Origin: Verrucomicrobiota bacterium
Lineage (GTDB): Bacteria > Verrucomicrobiota > Verrucomicrobiia > JAWXBN01
NCBI GenBank assembly: GCA_034440155.1
Contig: JAWXBN010000029.1
Coordinates: 1-33,561 of the forward strand
Length of the DNA stretch: 33,561 nt
Direction: 5' to 3'
Each line of letters opens with the position of its first letter. The stretch's first letter is position 1. Below the pieces are notes generated by a model. The model did not search any database. It was not told the origin of the DNA and was given only the letters and a program-made list of their open reading frames with translations. Made by a program: the position numbers and the translations under genes. Shown one piece after another: positions 25,734-33,561 of this stretch.

Positions 25734-26708
25734 TCAGCGCTCCCAACACGCTTGCTTGACCAGAATCGAATTTATATTGGTATCAGCATATACCATATAT
25801 CCGAATTGTTTGAGATAATCAGTAATTTCAGTTCTTTTTATTCCTCGCCCTGTATTCGAGTATGAAATGGACTCTACACATATTACCAGAGGGGCACTTT
25901 CCTCATAATTAATTTGCTTTAGAATATCCAAATCAAGTCCTTCTACATCGAGACTGAGAATATGGGGGAATTTACCATCACAGTATTCTTTTATAATACC
26001 TTGTATTGTTCTTGTCTGAACAGTAATTCTTTTCTTCAGACTCATACCTTCTTTTACATAATCTTCCGCCTCAGTGTCCGAGAGGGTATTAAGGGTTGAT
26101 TCCCCAAATATTAATAGGTCAGCAGATCCATTTTTATCACTCACTGCTATGTTAAGATTGACATCATCTGGTCGCGCCTCTATAAAACGGCTAAATAGGC
26201 TGGGATCGGGCTCTATATTGATCCCCTTCGAGCCACTCAAATAGAATAATGCAGTATTACTTATATAATAGGGGTGATGTGCCCCAATATCCAAATAACT
26301 TGGGTGTTCTACTTGTATTTGGTCAAAAATATACCGAATTAAAAGATCTTCACCGCTTTGTGAAAAACTAATCTTTTTAGGTTGATTAAAAACCTGTGTA
26401 AATAATTTGTGGTTTCGGTATTGAGGTGCCCAAATGTTATCGGGAAAGACTAAAGGCAGATTATCGATAATAATTTCAGGTAAGGAGTCTTGCGCATGGT
26501 GTTTTATATAAGAGAGCAGGAAAGGAGAATATTTTTTAAAGTCAAATAAAGGAGCAATCATTTCTTTATTTATTTCTTCAACAATCCTTCCAAAAGTACC
26601 GTTCAAAGTATTCTTAGTGTCATATTTCAGGAGATAAGATAACGCTTTATAATAAACCTGCCTCGTGAGAGTAATAATTGTTTTTTGGATGAGGGATTTA
26701 ATCGACAT
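25734..26708 (-). CDS. FkbM-family methyltransferase
   Basis: The 324-residue protein has a C-terminal FkbM domain from about residue 115: SQSGEDLLIRYIF, YLDIGAHHPYYISNT (SAM motif I), INIEPDPSLF, NIAVSDKNG, HILSLDVEGLDLDIL and CVES. The SLDVEG block is diagnostic. The first 110 residues are not recognised. FkbM enzymes O-methylate sugars and other small substrates; here the target is probably a glycan residue. It lies 4 bp before the GT4 gene and 2 bp after another methyltransferase gene, so the three should be co-translated. Confidence 0.88.
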   Translation of the reverse strand: MSIKSLIQKTIITLTRQVYYKALSYLLKYDTKNTLNGTFGRIVEEINKEMIAPLFDFKKYSPFLLSYIKHHAQDSLPEIIIDNLPLVFPDNIWAPQYRNHKLFTQVFNQPKKISFSQSGEDLLIRYIFDQIQVEHPSYLDIGAHHPYYISNTALFYLSGSKGINIEPDPSLFSRFIEARPDDVNLNIAVSDKNGSADLLIFGESTLNTLSDTEAEDYVKEGMSLKKRITVQTRTIQGIIKEYCDGKFPHILSLDVEGLDLDILKQINYEESAPLVICVESISYSNTGRGIKRTEITDYLKQFGYMVYADTNINSILVKQACWER

Positions 26709-26710
26709 AT

Positions 26711-27607
26711 TTAAATCTTCCTTTTTGAAATAGTTATCGCAGATAGATCGATAATTTCTTTTCTTTTAGCCACAATCAAGCCATCCCATGAGTAGGACTC
26801 CTCAAGGGTGTGTTCCGCAACTATATCATATTGCTTTTCTAAAAGATGTTTTATACATACACTGTGAAGGTGATCTGAATGTGTAGAAATAAATATAAAG
26901 TCTATCTTTCGGGCATTTATTGACTGATCAGCCCCTAATAGCATTTCATACTCCGCCCCTTGAATATCACTATGCAGTATGCTGAGATTTTTAATATTGT
27001 TCTTTATCATCAAATCATCGACACAATAAGTCGGTATATCAAAAGCTTTGGGAATTGTTTTACTGGCAATATACCCATTAATAAATTGCCCCTCACAACC
27101 ATTAAGATAGAAATTTGTTTTACCTGCAAACAGGCTGCCAATTTCGGGTTCAACCATAAAATTTACAGCATTTTTGACACTTTTTTGAAACCAAATGGAA
27201 TAAAATGCCCAATAACACCCAAGCTCTAACATTGTTGATCCTGCATGCACATGCTTGATTACTTCTTGAAATATAACTTCTTCCTGTGGCTCATGAACTC
27301 CTTTATTTTTAATCAGTAACCGCTCCATGTGTGGGCCATGATATGAGTGGCGGGCTATCTTAATCCCATTATGGAGTATTTGTATATCCCCCTGTCTGCT
27401 TCCTGCATCTGCTACTCTTTCGATTTTTGTATTATCAGGACATTCACATGCCAGTCTAATCCTTGCACTCCAATATTTTGAAATATCCCGGCGTTGAGTG
27501 ATATTAAGTTTTCTTGCTTCCCTCGCCGTAGTCTCAGCTTCGGGAGTTGCATGCTCTGATTTTCTACTATATTTAAATGGATTGAGTTTTTTAATCTTTT
27601 CAATCAT
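26711..27607 (-). CDS. Class I methyltransferase, FkbM-like
   Basis: The 298-residue protein has a basic N terminus and an unassigned first 120 residues. A Rossmann-type methyltransferase then follows: TMLELGCYWAFYSIWF (motif I), FMVEPEIGS (acidic end of beta-2), LSILHSDIQGAEYEMLLGA (FkbM-like S-D-x-x-G) and IFISTHSD. It is weakly similar in layout to its neighbour at 25734 and may share its substrate class. The exact reaction is unknown. Confidence 0.75.
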   Translation of the reverse strand: MIEKIKKLNPFKYSRKSEHATPEAETTAREARKLNITQRRDISKYWSARIRLACECPDNTKIERVADAGSRQGDIQILHNGIKIARHSYHGPHMERLLIKNKGVHEPQEEVIFQEVIKHVHAGSTMLELGCYWAFYSIWFQKSVKNAVNFMVEPEIGSLFAGKTNFYLNGCEGQFINGYIASKTIPKAFDIPTYCVDDLMIKNNIKNLSILHSDIQGAEYEMLLGADQSINARKIDFIFISTHSDHLHSVCIKHLLEKQYDIVAEHTLEESYSWDGLIVAKRKEIIDLSAITISKRKI

Positions 27608-27627
27608 ATTTCAAAAATTCTTAATAG

Positions 27628-28554
27628 TTATTTTAGATTTTGTCGATGAACTAACTTTGTAATTATACTTGGAAGAATTCGTCCCCCTTCACTTTGATAT
27701 AATTCCGCCATTTTATTTTTCCATCGACCTTCAACCAAGAATCGTAACTTAATTTTTTCCTCGGAATTTAAGGATGTCCTATTGATGGAATGAATATATC
27801 CCGATAAATAAGCGTTCCAATCATTCCAATTTTTCCTGAAAGTTTTGTACATCTCGATTTTGGTAGGTGTTTCTCTTGGTTCTGTAGAGGGATACGAGCC
27901 AAGCTTGTGGAATAGTTTTTCTTTTTGAATATAAATATTACCTTCTTGTAGCAACTCAAAAACGAGGAGCATATCCCCACCCATAATATTAAAATTATTA
28001 CCTAATTTTCTTACTGCTTCTATCAAAGCGAGTCGGTTGAACAATCCATAGATAGGATTAGCTTTACCTAAATTTTCCTCTTGGAGTATGTATGTTTTCA
28101 GACGTTGAAACTTGTCAACGACCGAAAGATCACGTACCTTTAAATAATTTGCTATTAATTCCAAGTCTTCTTTGACCCAATCAAAGTCACAAAATGCTAT
28201 TGCACAATCAGAATGATGATGAGAAATGTTTTGTATGGATGTAATATATTCAGCTTCCATTATATCATCATCAGCCGCCCACAAGAATTGATCTCCAGTT
28301 GCTTGAGAGAGAACAAACAAAAAGTTATTAATAGCACCAATATTCTCTGGTTGTCTGATATATTTTATCCGATTATCTTTCTCTATATAAGCATTGACTA
28401 ATGGCTCTATACGCTGGTCAGGAGAACAATTATCTGAAATAATAATTTCAATGTTTTTATATGTTTGGTGAGTTACACATTCCAACGTCCGCATCAAACC
28501 ATCAAACCTGTTATAACAAGGGATGCCAATACTTATAAGTGATGTGTTATTCAT
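27628..28554 (-). CDS. Family 2 glycosyltransferase
   Basis: The 308-residue GT-A protein has LISIGIPCYNRFDGL, IIISDNCSPDQ, and the metal site LWAADDDIMEAEYI. Asp-rich ADDD replaces the more usual DADD of the other GT2 proteins here, and the C-terminal half is unlike theirs, so it is a different subfamily. It has no membrane helices. It is first of a four-gene group (27628, 26711, 25734, 24263) with gaps of 2-20 bp. The 150-bp upstream gap could hold a promoter. Confidence 0.88.
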   Translation of the reverse strand: MNNTSLISIGIPCYNRFDGLMRTLECVTHQTYKNIEIIISDNCSPDQRIEPLVNAYIEKDNRIKYIRQPENIGAINNFLFVLSQATGDQFLWAADDDIMEAEYITSIQNISHHHSDCAIAFCDFDWVKEDLELIANYLKVRDLSVVDKFQRLKTYILQEENLGKANPIYGLFNRLALIEAVRKLGNNFNIMGGDMLLVFELLQEGNIYIQKEKLFHKLGSYPSTEPRETPTKIEMYKTFRKNWNDWNAYLSGYIHSINRTSLNSEEKIKLRFLVEGRWKNKMAELYQSEGGRILPSIITKLVHRQNLK

Positions 28555-28704
28555 TTTATTTAATCAGCGTAAGCGAATCTCGTGTCTACCTTTTCCGGTG
28601 TGGATCAGATCAAAAGATATTATTTAAGTCAACCGAAGATTGCTTCGTGAGAGTCTTTTGTAACTATGAGTAAAAGAATGAAATCAAAAGTATGGATTTC
28701 AAGT

Positions 28705-29409
28705 TCATTTACGAAATACAAACAAATGATTATTTGCCTCTTCTTCCATGTCGCCTAATGAAAGTAGTAGGCAAACCGGAAAGCCTATTACAATAAATAT
28801 AAACGCTAAGGGCGCAAGCAGGTAATAGAGGAAATTCCGCTTAGATGAAGGATAAGTAAATCCTTTAAACCTCAGCATTTGGAAGGGCGTGTAGAGAAGA
28901 CGAGAAGCCATGGTGGACCAAGTGCCTCCAAGTGAATGTAGTTCCACAAGATCTACCCCTGAGCGTTTGCACATTTCAATTGCCCAGAAGCGAGTGAAGT
29001 TCTGGTAGTGATACGGCGCGCTGTGCAGATTGCCTGTCTGCGGAAACATATAGATTCCATAGCATCCCTTTTTCAGCACACGCACACTTTCCTCAAAAAG
29101 TTGTATTGGCGTGAAAACATGCTCCGCGACTTGAATACAAACAATTGTATCAAATTGTTCATCTGGATAGTCCATGTTGCAACCGTCGCCCTGGCGGATT
29201 GTGACTCTTGACGATTCAACCTGCGGCAGATGGCTTTCGTCATACTCCAAAACCGTCCAGTGCTCGAATGGTATTTTCCGCTTAATCGCCGTCAAACAAA
29301 AATCCCACCCTCCAATATCCAAAACATGTCCGTTTGCATACTGATGCAGAACTTGAAAAAGCATTTGGTAACGCAGGTCTCGTAGAAAATAGAAGAATGA
29401 TTTTAGCAT
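28705..29409 (-). CDS. Methyltransferase type 11 with C-terminal membrane helix
   Basis: The 234-residue protein has motif I HVLDIGGWDFCL, LEYDESHLP at beta-2, GDGCNMDYPDEQFDTIVCIQVAEHVF, and VLKKGCYGIYMFPQTG, the standard Methyltransf_11 series. After the catalytic domain there is a strongly hydrophobic stretch (about 188-217), so the enzyme is probably held at the inner face of the membrane, close to lipid-linked glycan. A 20-codon open frame (29416-29478) ends 6 bp before its ATG; nothing shows that it is translated. Confidence 0.8.
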   Translation of the reverse strand: MLKSFFYFLRDLRYQMLFQVLHQYANGHVLDIGGWDFCLTAIKRKIPFEHWTVLEYDESHLPQVESSRVTIRQGDGCNMDYPDEQFDTIVCIQVAEHVFTPIQLFEESVRVLKKGCYGIYMFPQTGNLHSAPYHYQNFTRFWAIEMCKRSGVDLVELHSLGGTWSTMASRLLYTPFQMLRFKGFTYPSSKRNFLYYLLAPLAFIFIVIGFPVCLLLSLGDMEEEANNHLFVFRK

Positions 29410-29509
29410 GTTTAATTAATTTTGAATGAGCTGTAATAGCGATTCTTTATCCACTTCCAATCTCGGTTTTCGTGCCATACAAGTCAACTTATTGCACCAC
29501 CAGTGGGTT

Positions 29510-29674
29510 TCAACTGTCAAGAACTGACCCGTAAATCGACACTGTAACCTTCGAATCGAGCCAGAGCCTAATAATTAAAAGATAGATCATGTAGCCAAGC
29601 AAATTGTTGCTAACACCACCCATTCCGAAGTGGGCCACCCATTTGGACGTATCTATAGTCGTACCGATGGTCAT
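29510..29674 (-). pseudogene. GtrA-like flippase, N-terminal fragment
   Basis: A 54-codon frame begins 4 bp after the stop of the ligase gene. It contains FGMGGVSNNLLGYMIYLLIIRL, which resembles the first membrane helix of GtrA-family proteins (GGxxNTLLGYLxFLLL). Complete GtrA proteins have about 120-150 residues and four helices; this one stops after one and a half. Either the gene lost its 3' part or the resemblance is coincidental. GtrA proteins are proposed to flip polyprenyl-phosphate sugars, which fits the glycan setting. Beyond the stop codon the remaining 100 bp to the next gene show no clear continuation. Confidence 0.45.
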
Positions 29675-29678
29675 CGTC

Positions 29679-31223
29679 TCACTGGTCGAGCATAGTGAGC
29701 AGATGCTGTCGATCGACCTTACCGTTAGCGTTCTTCGGCAACTCAGTCATCACGATGAGCCGCGAAGGCACCATATAGTCTGGTACCAAATCCCCAAGGG
29801 CTTTCAGTAGCATCTTATCGTCCCCACCAGAGGTGCAGGCTACGTAGGCCACCAATTTGCCGTAGGCGGCTTGATGACGTTGGTAAACCACTATAGCTTG
29901 GTCGACTTGAGGCAATCTAACTAAAGCGTTCTCAATCTCCTCCAGCTCGATGCGATACCCCATGTGCTTGATCTGATTATCCTTGCGACCGATAAAGTTG
30001 AGCCTACCGTCGACCTCCCTTACCAAGTCGCCAGTACGGTACATGCGTTTCATGAAGCGGTTGCAATCGGTAATGGTATGGAAGCTCGCTTCTGTACGCT
30101 CAAAATCATTGAAATAGCCTGCTGCCACATTGGGTCCGATTAGGCACAACTCACCGGAAACCGCATCTTGATCGTTCTCATCAAGAATGCGGTAATCGAA
30201 ATTGGGGTTCAGTCTTCCCAAAGTCGGCAAGCCTTCGATATTCTGGAAATCGTCCGGAACGAGCGTGTAGGCACTGCAGATGCAGGTGCATTCGGTGGGA
30301 CCGTACACATTAACCAGATCGGCCTGCTTGGAAAAGCGATTGAACAGCTTCTTTAATTCGACCTTGGGATAGCCTTCACCACCAAAAACTATCACCCGCA
30401 GTGCGGGCAGGGCATCCGCCGTTAAGGCCTTCATCGTGACCAAATAAATCAACAGGGATGGCACCGAAAACCAAATTGTACAGACCATTTTATTGATGAA
30501 AGCCACCAACTCATAGGGGCTGGTCATCAACTCTCGGTACACCGGCGTGAGGGATGCACCCGAGAACAGACCGACATAAAAATCGAACACTGAATTATCG
30601 AAATACATGGGGCTCAGGTTGGCAAAATTGTCTTGGCTAGAAACACCGAAACGGGACTTCCCCCAATTGATGAAATGCAGTACATTCTGATGAGTCACCG
30701 CCACACCTTTGGGTACACCAGTGGATCCGGACGTGAACATGATGTAAGCGATACAGGTTCCATCCACTTCCAATACCGACTGCCGCTGCTGTTCCTCCTC
30801 TACGATCGTCGGCAGCATCGCCACATCTAGGAAAAGTTGCTGACAACCGACAGCATCGGCCAGTTCGATCATGGCTTGGACATGATCGGGATCTTCGTGG
30901 AATAGGATGCGAGGAGTTGCAGTTTCCAGAATTCGTAAACTCCGCGCCAAAGGCGAAGCCACATCTAGATTGACATAGGCAATGCCCAGTCTGAGTGCAG
31001 CCAGCATTAGGGCATAGGATAGTGGCCGCTTGTTGTGGCCAATGGCGATGACATCGCCTCGCAAACATCCGCGTTGGGAAAGCAAGGCGGCCAAGCGCTG
31101 ACTCCACTCATCCAACTCCGCAAAACTAATGGTTCTGTCCTCATAACGCAGCGCGGCCTTATCACCCTGTCTAGCGACGATTTCTTCAAAACAGGTTCCA
31201 AGATTATAATGGTATAAACTCAT
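29679..31223 (-). CDS. Stand-alone adenylate-forming (AMP-dependent) acyl/aminoacyl ligase
   Basis: The protein has 514 residues from the ATG at 31223 (MSLYHYNLGTCFEEI). The longer frame to 31310 only reads through insertion-sequence DNA. Core motifs of ANL enzymes are present: A3 IMFTSGSTGVPKG, A5 NVYGPTECTC, A7 YRTGDLV, A8 GRKDNQIKHMGYRIELEEIE, and the catalytic lysine of A10 in PKNANGKVDRQ. It resembles an amino-acid adenylation domain (DltA/NRPS type) with no attached carrier or condensation domain. It should activate a carboxylic or amino acid as acyl-AMP for a carrier protein or direct transfer, perhaps for acylating an amino sugar. No carrier-protein gene is adjacent. The insertion sequence ends 6 bp ahead of its ATG, so its original promoter and ribosome site are probably displaced. 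Confidence 0.85.
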   Translation of the reverse strand: MSLYHYNLGTCFEEIVARQGDKAALRYEDRTISFAELDEWSQRLAALLSQRGCLRGDVIAIGHNKRPLSYALMLAALRLGIAYVNLDVASPLARSLRILETATPRILFHEDPDHVQAMIELADAVGCQQLFLDVAMLPTIVEEEQQRQSVLEVDGTCIAYIMFTSGSTGVPKGVAVTHQNVLHFINWGKSRFGVSSQDNFANLSPMYFDNSVFDFYVGLFSGASLTPVYRELMTSPYELVAFINKMVCTIWFSVPSLLIYLVTMKALTADALPALRVIVFGGEGYPKVELKKLFNRFSKQADLVNVYGPTECTCICSAYTLVPDDFQNIEGLPTLGRLNPNFDYRILDENDQDAVSGELCLIGPNVAAGYFNDFERTEASFHTITDCNRFMKRMYRTGDLVREVDGRLNFIGRKDNQIKHMGYRIELEEIENALVRLPQVDQAIVVYQRHQAAYGKLVAYVACTSGGDDKMLLKALGDLVPDYMVPSRLIVMTELPKNANGKVDRQHLLTMLDQ

Positions 31224-31229
31224 GGTTTT

Positions 31230-32036
31230 ATTATTACTCCGGCAATTAAATGGATAACAATCAGACGGCTTTGGGATAAGTGACGAATTGATTATCAAAA
31301 TAAGATGCAACGTGTTTGGTTTTTTTGTTAAGCTTGTGCATATAGGTTTTGAGATTGAATTCGAGTTCTTTTCGATCAGCAGGAAGGGGCATCTGCCTCC
31401 CCTTCAAACTACAGTTGAGATATTCACCGGGGTTGCATTCGGGGCTGTAGGATGGCAAGAAGTGTAATTCAATACGATGAGCATTCTGAGCCGACCACTC
31501 TTTAACGGGGGAACCATGGTGAAACCGGAGGTTGTCCACAATGAGGAAGACCTTCCTGCTGGCATCCTTTGACAGACGATCCAGAAACCGGATAAACACT
31601 TTGCTATTGAGCGTGTCGCGATAAATCAACCACCTCGCCTTGCCTTGATTGGTGACGCTCGAAATCATGTTTGAAGAAAAGCGGTTACCCAGCAATCTGA
31701 CGATTGGGGGTTTTTCAGCGATTTTCTTTTGAATCTGCTCATCCTGCCCGGGGGTGAGATTCCTGAGGGTTCCCATCTTACGCCCCTGCTTGCGTGGGCA
31801 AAGCGAGATTTTTCCAAGTCGTTTCCTGTCCCAGCGCCAAAGGTCAGCCGTTCTGATATTGACTCCAAGAGCTTCTGCCACGACGCGCCGACTCTTGTCT
31901 TGTTTATTCATGGCATAAGCCCGCTGCTGGGGCGTTGCCTGTGTTTTTGATCCAATTTTCGAGCATCTTCTTTCATGTAAATCATCAAACAAAATTTATG
32001 TCTATATTATATCTATTTAATTGCCAGATTAATAAT
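31230..32036 (-). mobile_element. Internally deleted IS630-family insertion sequence
   Basis: Imperfect terminal inverted repeats of 27 bp flank a transposase remnant: left 31230-31256 and right 32010-32036, both containing GGCAATTAAAT (or its complement) and matching at 23 or more of 27 positions. TA dinucleotides at 31232-31233 and 32033-32034 are compatible with the TA target duplication of this family. The element is about 0.8 kb, roughly 0.3 kb shorter than typical members, in agreement with the missing part of the transposase. It splits the acyl-modification gene group. Confidence 0.85.
31261..31992 (-). pseudogene. IS630 transposase with an in-frame central deletion
   Basis: The 243-residue frame has the N-terminal helix-turn-helix (RRVVAEALGVNIRTADLWRW) and the linker LTPGQDEQIQKKIAEKPP. 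It then jumps directly to IVRLLGNRFSSNMISSVTN, which in complete IS630 transposases lies some 100 residues further on. The lost part contains the first catalytic aspartate (the WxDE/GDE region). The second Asp (FLIVDNLRFHH) and the final Glu region (LPSYSPECNPGEYLN) remain. The protein keeps its reading frame but cannot have a complete DDE site, so it should be inactive. It could still bind the inverted repeats. Confidence 0.85.
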
Positions 32037-32149
32037 GATTCATCAATATCAAAAGTGGGAACTGAAGAAAAAAATATTTTCCGCCCGAAGCACTTGGCCA
32101 TCCACGTTAGACTCGTATACTGTTCACTAACCTGCAAGACAATATTCAT
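32037..32149 (-). pseudogene. Start of an unknown gene cut off by the insertion sequence
   Basis: An ATG at 32149-32147 overlaps the stop of the acetyltransferase gene as ATGA, the coupling style used throughout this region. It opens a frame of about 37 host codons (MNIVLQVSEQYTSLTWMAK, ending near TFDIDES) that then enters the right inverted repeat of the insertion sequence and stops inside it at 31985. No continuation exists on the far side, where the ligase gene begins after 6 bp. The product is not recognised. The missing 3' part was probably deleted with or after insertion. Confidence 0.5.
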
Positions 32150-32919
32150 TTTTTGATAGTAAAGAAGGGGTATGGTGGCTGCTTCGCAATAAAACCGGAA
32201 GTCCGACAAAGAGCCATCGAACCGAAATTATTTGTAAAACAGTCCCACGAAGGCCGAATAGAATCTTGGCAGCAGATTCCAATAAATTTTGTTACTAGAG
32301 CCTTACCTATCCCACGCTGCCTATACTCTGGCAATGTAGCAACATCAATTTCTGCGTGTCGATCGGCTAATGCTGCAGCATAGCAAATTCCGAGAACTTT
32401 GCTTTTGTCTTTCGCGACTACCGCACGGGAGTGCAGCAAAAAGTCCGAATTGGAACGCCAAAATCGATTGACTACTCCGAATGTCTGTTCCAGAGAAGGA
32501 ATGTCCTCCTCATGGATTACCGAGACTGGAAAATCAATATCTTCTGAAATTGCTACCGACTCATATCTCTCCCCAAGAACGAAACGTTGGCGTTCAGAAC
32601 GAAATTCACTCGGGATTTCTGCACTGAGAATTAAAAAGGGCTGTGGCATATATAAGCGAATCTTTTCTATCTCGAAGGCCTTATTGATAAGCAGGTAGTT
32701 ATTCAGATCAAACTCAAAGCGCGGAACCGATTCCCCGAAGATTTGAGAATAACCAAAACTATGTTGAACGAATACCTGATTGGGTGAATCAGCTCGGTCC
32801 CCATAAACCACACCATCCTGTTCGTCTAACAGGACTGACGCAATCAGTGGAAAGAAATACTTCTGTGAGCGATAACGATCAAATAACTGAGGATACTGTA
32901 TTTTCTCAATAACTGTCAT
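32146..32919 (-). CDS. GNAT-family acetyltransferase
   Basis: The protein has 257 residues, starting at the ATG at 32919, one base after the SDR stop codon. The longer frame to 32973 lies inside the SDR gene. The C-terminal half has the acetyl-CoA loop YRQRGIGKALVTKF and CFTNNFGSMALCRTSGF, as in the GNAT subgroup that includes zwittermicin-resistance-type proteins. The N-terminal 110 residues are a separate poorly conserved domain. It probably N-acylates an amino group on a sugar or amino acid. Its coupling to an SDR, and originally to a ligase, points to a joint pathway making an acylated residue. Confidence 0.78.
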   Translation of the reverse strand: MTVIEKIQYPQLFDRYRSQKYFFPLIASVLLDEQDGVVYGDRADSPNQVFVQHSFGYSQIFGESVPRFEFDLNNYLLINKAFEIEKIRLYMPQPFLILSAEIPSEFRSERQRFVLGERYESVAISEDIDFPVSVIHEEDIPSLEQTFGVVNRFWRSNSDFLLHSRAVVAKDKSKVLGICYAAALADRHAEIDVATLPEYRQRGIGKALVTKFIGICCQDSIRPSWDCFTNNFGSMALCRTSGFIAKQPPYPFFTIKK

Positions 32920-32920
32920 T

Positions 32921-33561
32921 TTAGATTCTAAGACCCCCGTTGACTGGCAGAATCGTGCCATTGATGAAATCATTTCTTATCACCGCCGCCACCGCTTGGG
33001 CGATTTCGTCAGCCTGTCCGAGGCGACGCAGCGGAGTATTAGTCTCGATATGCTTTAGGATCGAACCATGCAGAGCACTGCGAGTGGAGTCGGTATCAAT
33101 GAAGCCAGGTGCCACCGCATTACAGCGGATGCCCAGGCGAGCCAATTCCTTCGCCCATGTAACTGTCATCGCATTCACCGCCCCTTTAGCTGCGGAATAT
33201 GCTGTTTGCCCCTCGTTACCACAGGCACTGATGGAGCTGATATTGACGATGACCCCTTTAGTCCGTTGCAGCACCATCTGCTCGACTACGGCGGAAGTCA
33301 TGATGAAGACCGAGTCAAGATTGACAGTCAGAGAATCACGGAAACGACCGTAATCGTGCATCATAGCCGCAGGATTCAGGATATTGACCAAAGGCTCGCT
33401 AAAAATAACCCCTGCATTATTGATGAGAATGTCGATGCGACCGTGCTTTGTCACAATCTCGATGCAAATCTCACGGGCCTTGTCCGGCTGGGTGACATCT
33501 AGTTCCCTGCGATCAAAACGCTCTGACAGCTCCTGCAGTGCTTCCCGATCACGATCCACGA
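32921..33561 (-). CDS. FabG-like short-chain dehydrogenase/reductase, 5' end outside window
   Basis: The 213 codons visible lack the N-terminal dinucleotide-binding GxxxGxG motif, which lies beyond the window edge. Present are DILINNAGV, the catalytic Ser in NISSIS, the Tyr-x3-Lys of YSAAKGAVNAM, and the VAPGFIDTDS and NGTILPVNGG blocks of classical SDRs related to 3-oxoacyl-ACP reductase. It likely reduces a keto group on a short acyl chain or sugar, using NAD(P)H. With the acetyltransferase and ligase it may make a hydroxyacyl decoration. The methionine at 33559 is not the true start. Confidence 0.88.
   Translation of the reverse strand, partial: VDRDREALQELSERFDRRELDVTQPDKAREICIEIVTKHGRIDILINNAGVIFSEPLVNILNPAAMMHDYGRFRDSLTVNLDSVFIMTSAVVEQMVLQRTKGVIVNISSISACGNEGQTAYSAAKGAVNAMTVTWAKELARLGIRCNAVAPGFIDTDSTRSALHGSILKHIETNTPLRRLGQADEIAQAVAAVIRNDFINGTILPVNGGLRI

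Noticed and set aside
29416-29478. 20-codon frame MARKPRLEVDKESLLQLIQN before the methyltransferase gene
   Set aside because: Start resembles RAYT or small HTH proteins, but it is too short, has no ribosome site that decides it, and may be chance.
30637-31107. 156-codon alternate frame inside the ligase gene
   Set aside because: Same-strand shadow rich in Arg, Cys and His; the overlapping ligase frame carries all ANL motifs.
31224-31310. N-terminal extension of the ligase to 31310
   Set aside because: The extension reads through the IS end; homology begins at the ATG at 31223.
31985-32209. 74-codon minus-strand frame taken as a whole
   Set aside because: Its first part lies inside the acetyltransferase gene and its last part inside the IS; only 32149-32037 is a plausible gene start.

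Overview
This is a bacterial chromosomal segment dominated by genes for building and decorating surface polysaccharide. The organism cannot be fixed from the window. A member of the Verrucomicrobiota or wider PVC group is my best guess, from the style of the REP-associated transposase relative, the CACGAAG-type short repeats and the hybrid kinase. No rRNA, tRNA or CRISPR array was seen.

Layout. 1-1910: repeat-rich accessory DNA. It holds a nest of copies of a 200-bp element sharing one 3' end, a structured non-coding stretch, and a decapitated Rhs toxin tip followed one base later by a small three-helix membrane protein that looks like its immunity partner. 2130-6702: a soluble GAF/histidine kinase/receiver hybrid and valS. 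6790-9624: a NodU/TobZ-type carbamoyltransferase converging on a REP-associated-transposase homologue that has lost its catalytic residues. 9803-14274: a GT-C-like polytopic membrane protein, then on the other strand a tightly coupled three-gene unit (sugar aminotransferase, GtrB-like polyprenyl-phosphate glycosyltransferase, and a fused acyltransferase/3,4-ketoisomerase). Together these could make and place a 3-acylamino-3,6-dideoxyhexose.

14524-29409: a long, visibly AT-richer, all-minus-strand glycan cluster. It contains nine glycosyltransferases (families GT2, GT4, GT11 and a GNT-I-like one), a nucleotide-sugar epimerase/dehydratase, four methyltransferase-type genes, and one decayed methyltransferase that survives only as a pseudogene (16666-17332). 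Many neighbours overlap by 4 bp. 29510-33561: a more GC-balanced block with a GtrA-like fragment, a stand-alone adenylate-forming ligase, an internally deleted IS630-type element that has cut off a downstream ORF, a GNAT acetyltransferase and an SDR reductase running off the window edge. The last set looks like an acyl-group module for modifying an amino sugar.

A DNA-level signal crosses the first half of the window. The 9-mer GCAAWTTGC occurs nine times between 1.7 and 15.3 kb, mostly inside unrelated genes and in different codon phases, and not once in the remaining 18 kb. About 0.26 would be expected by chance in the whole window. It looks like a genome-wide repeated word of the host that the glycan cluster lacks, which fits horizontal acquisition of that cluster.
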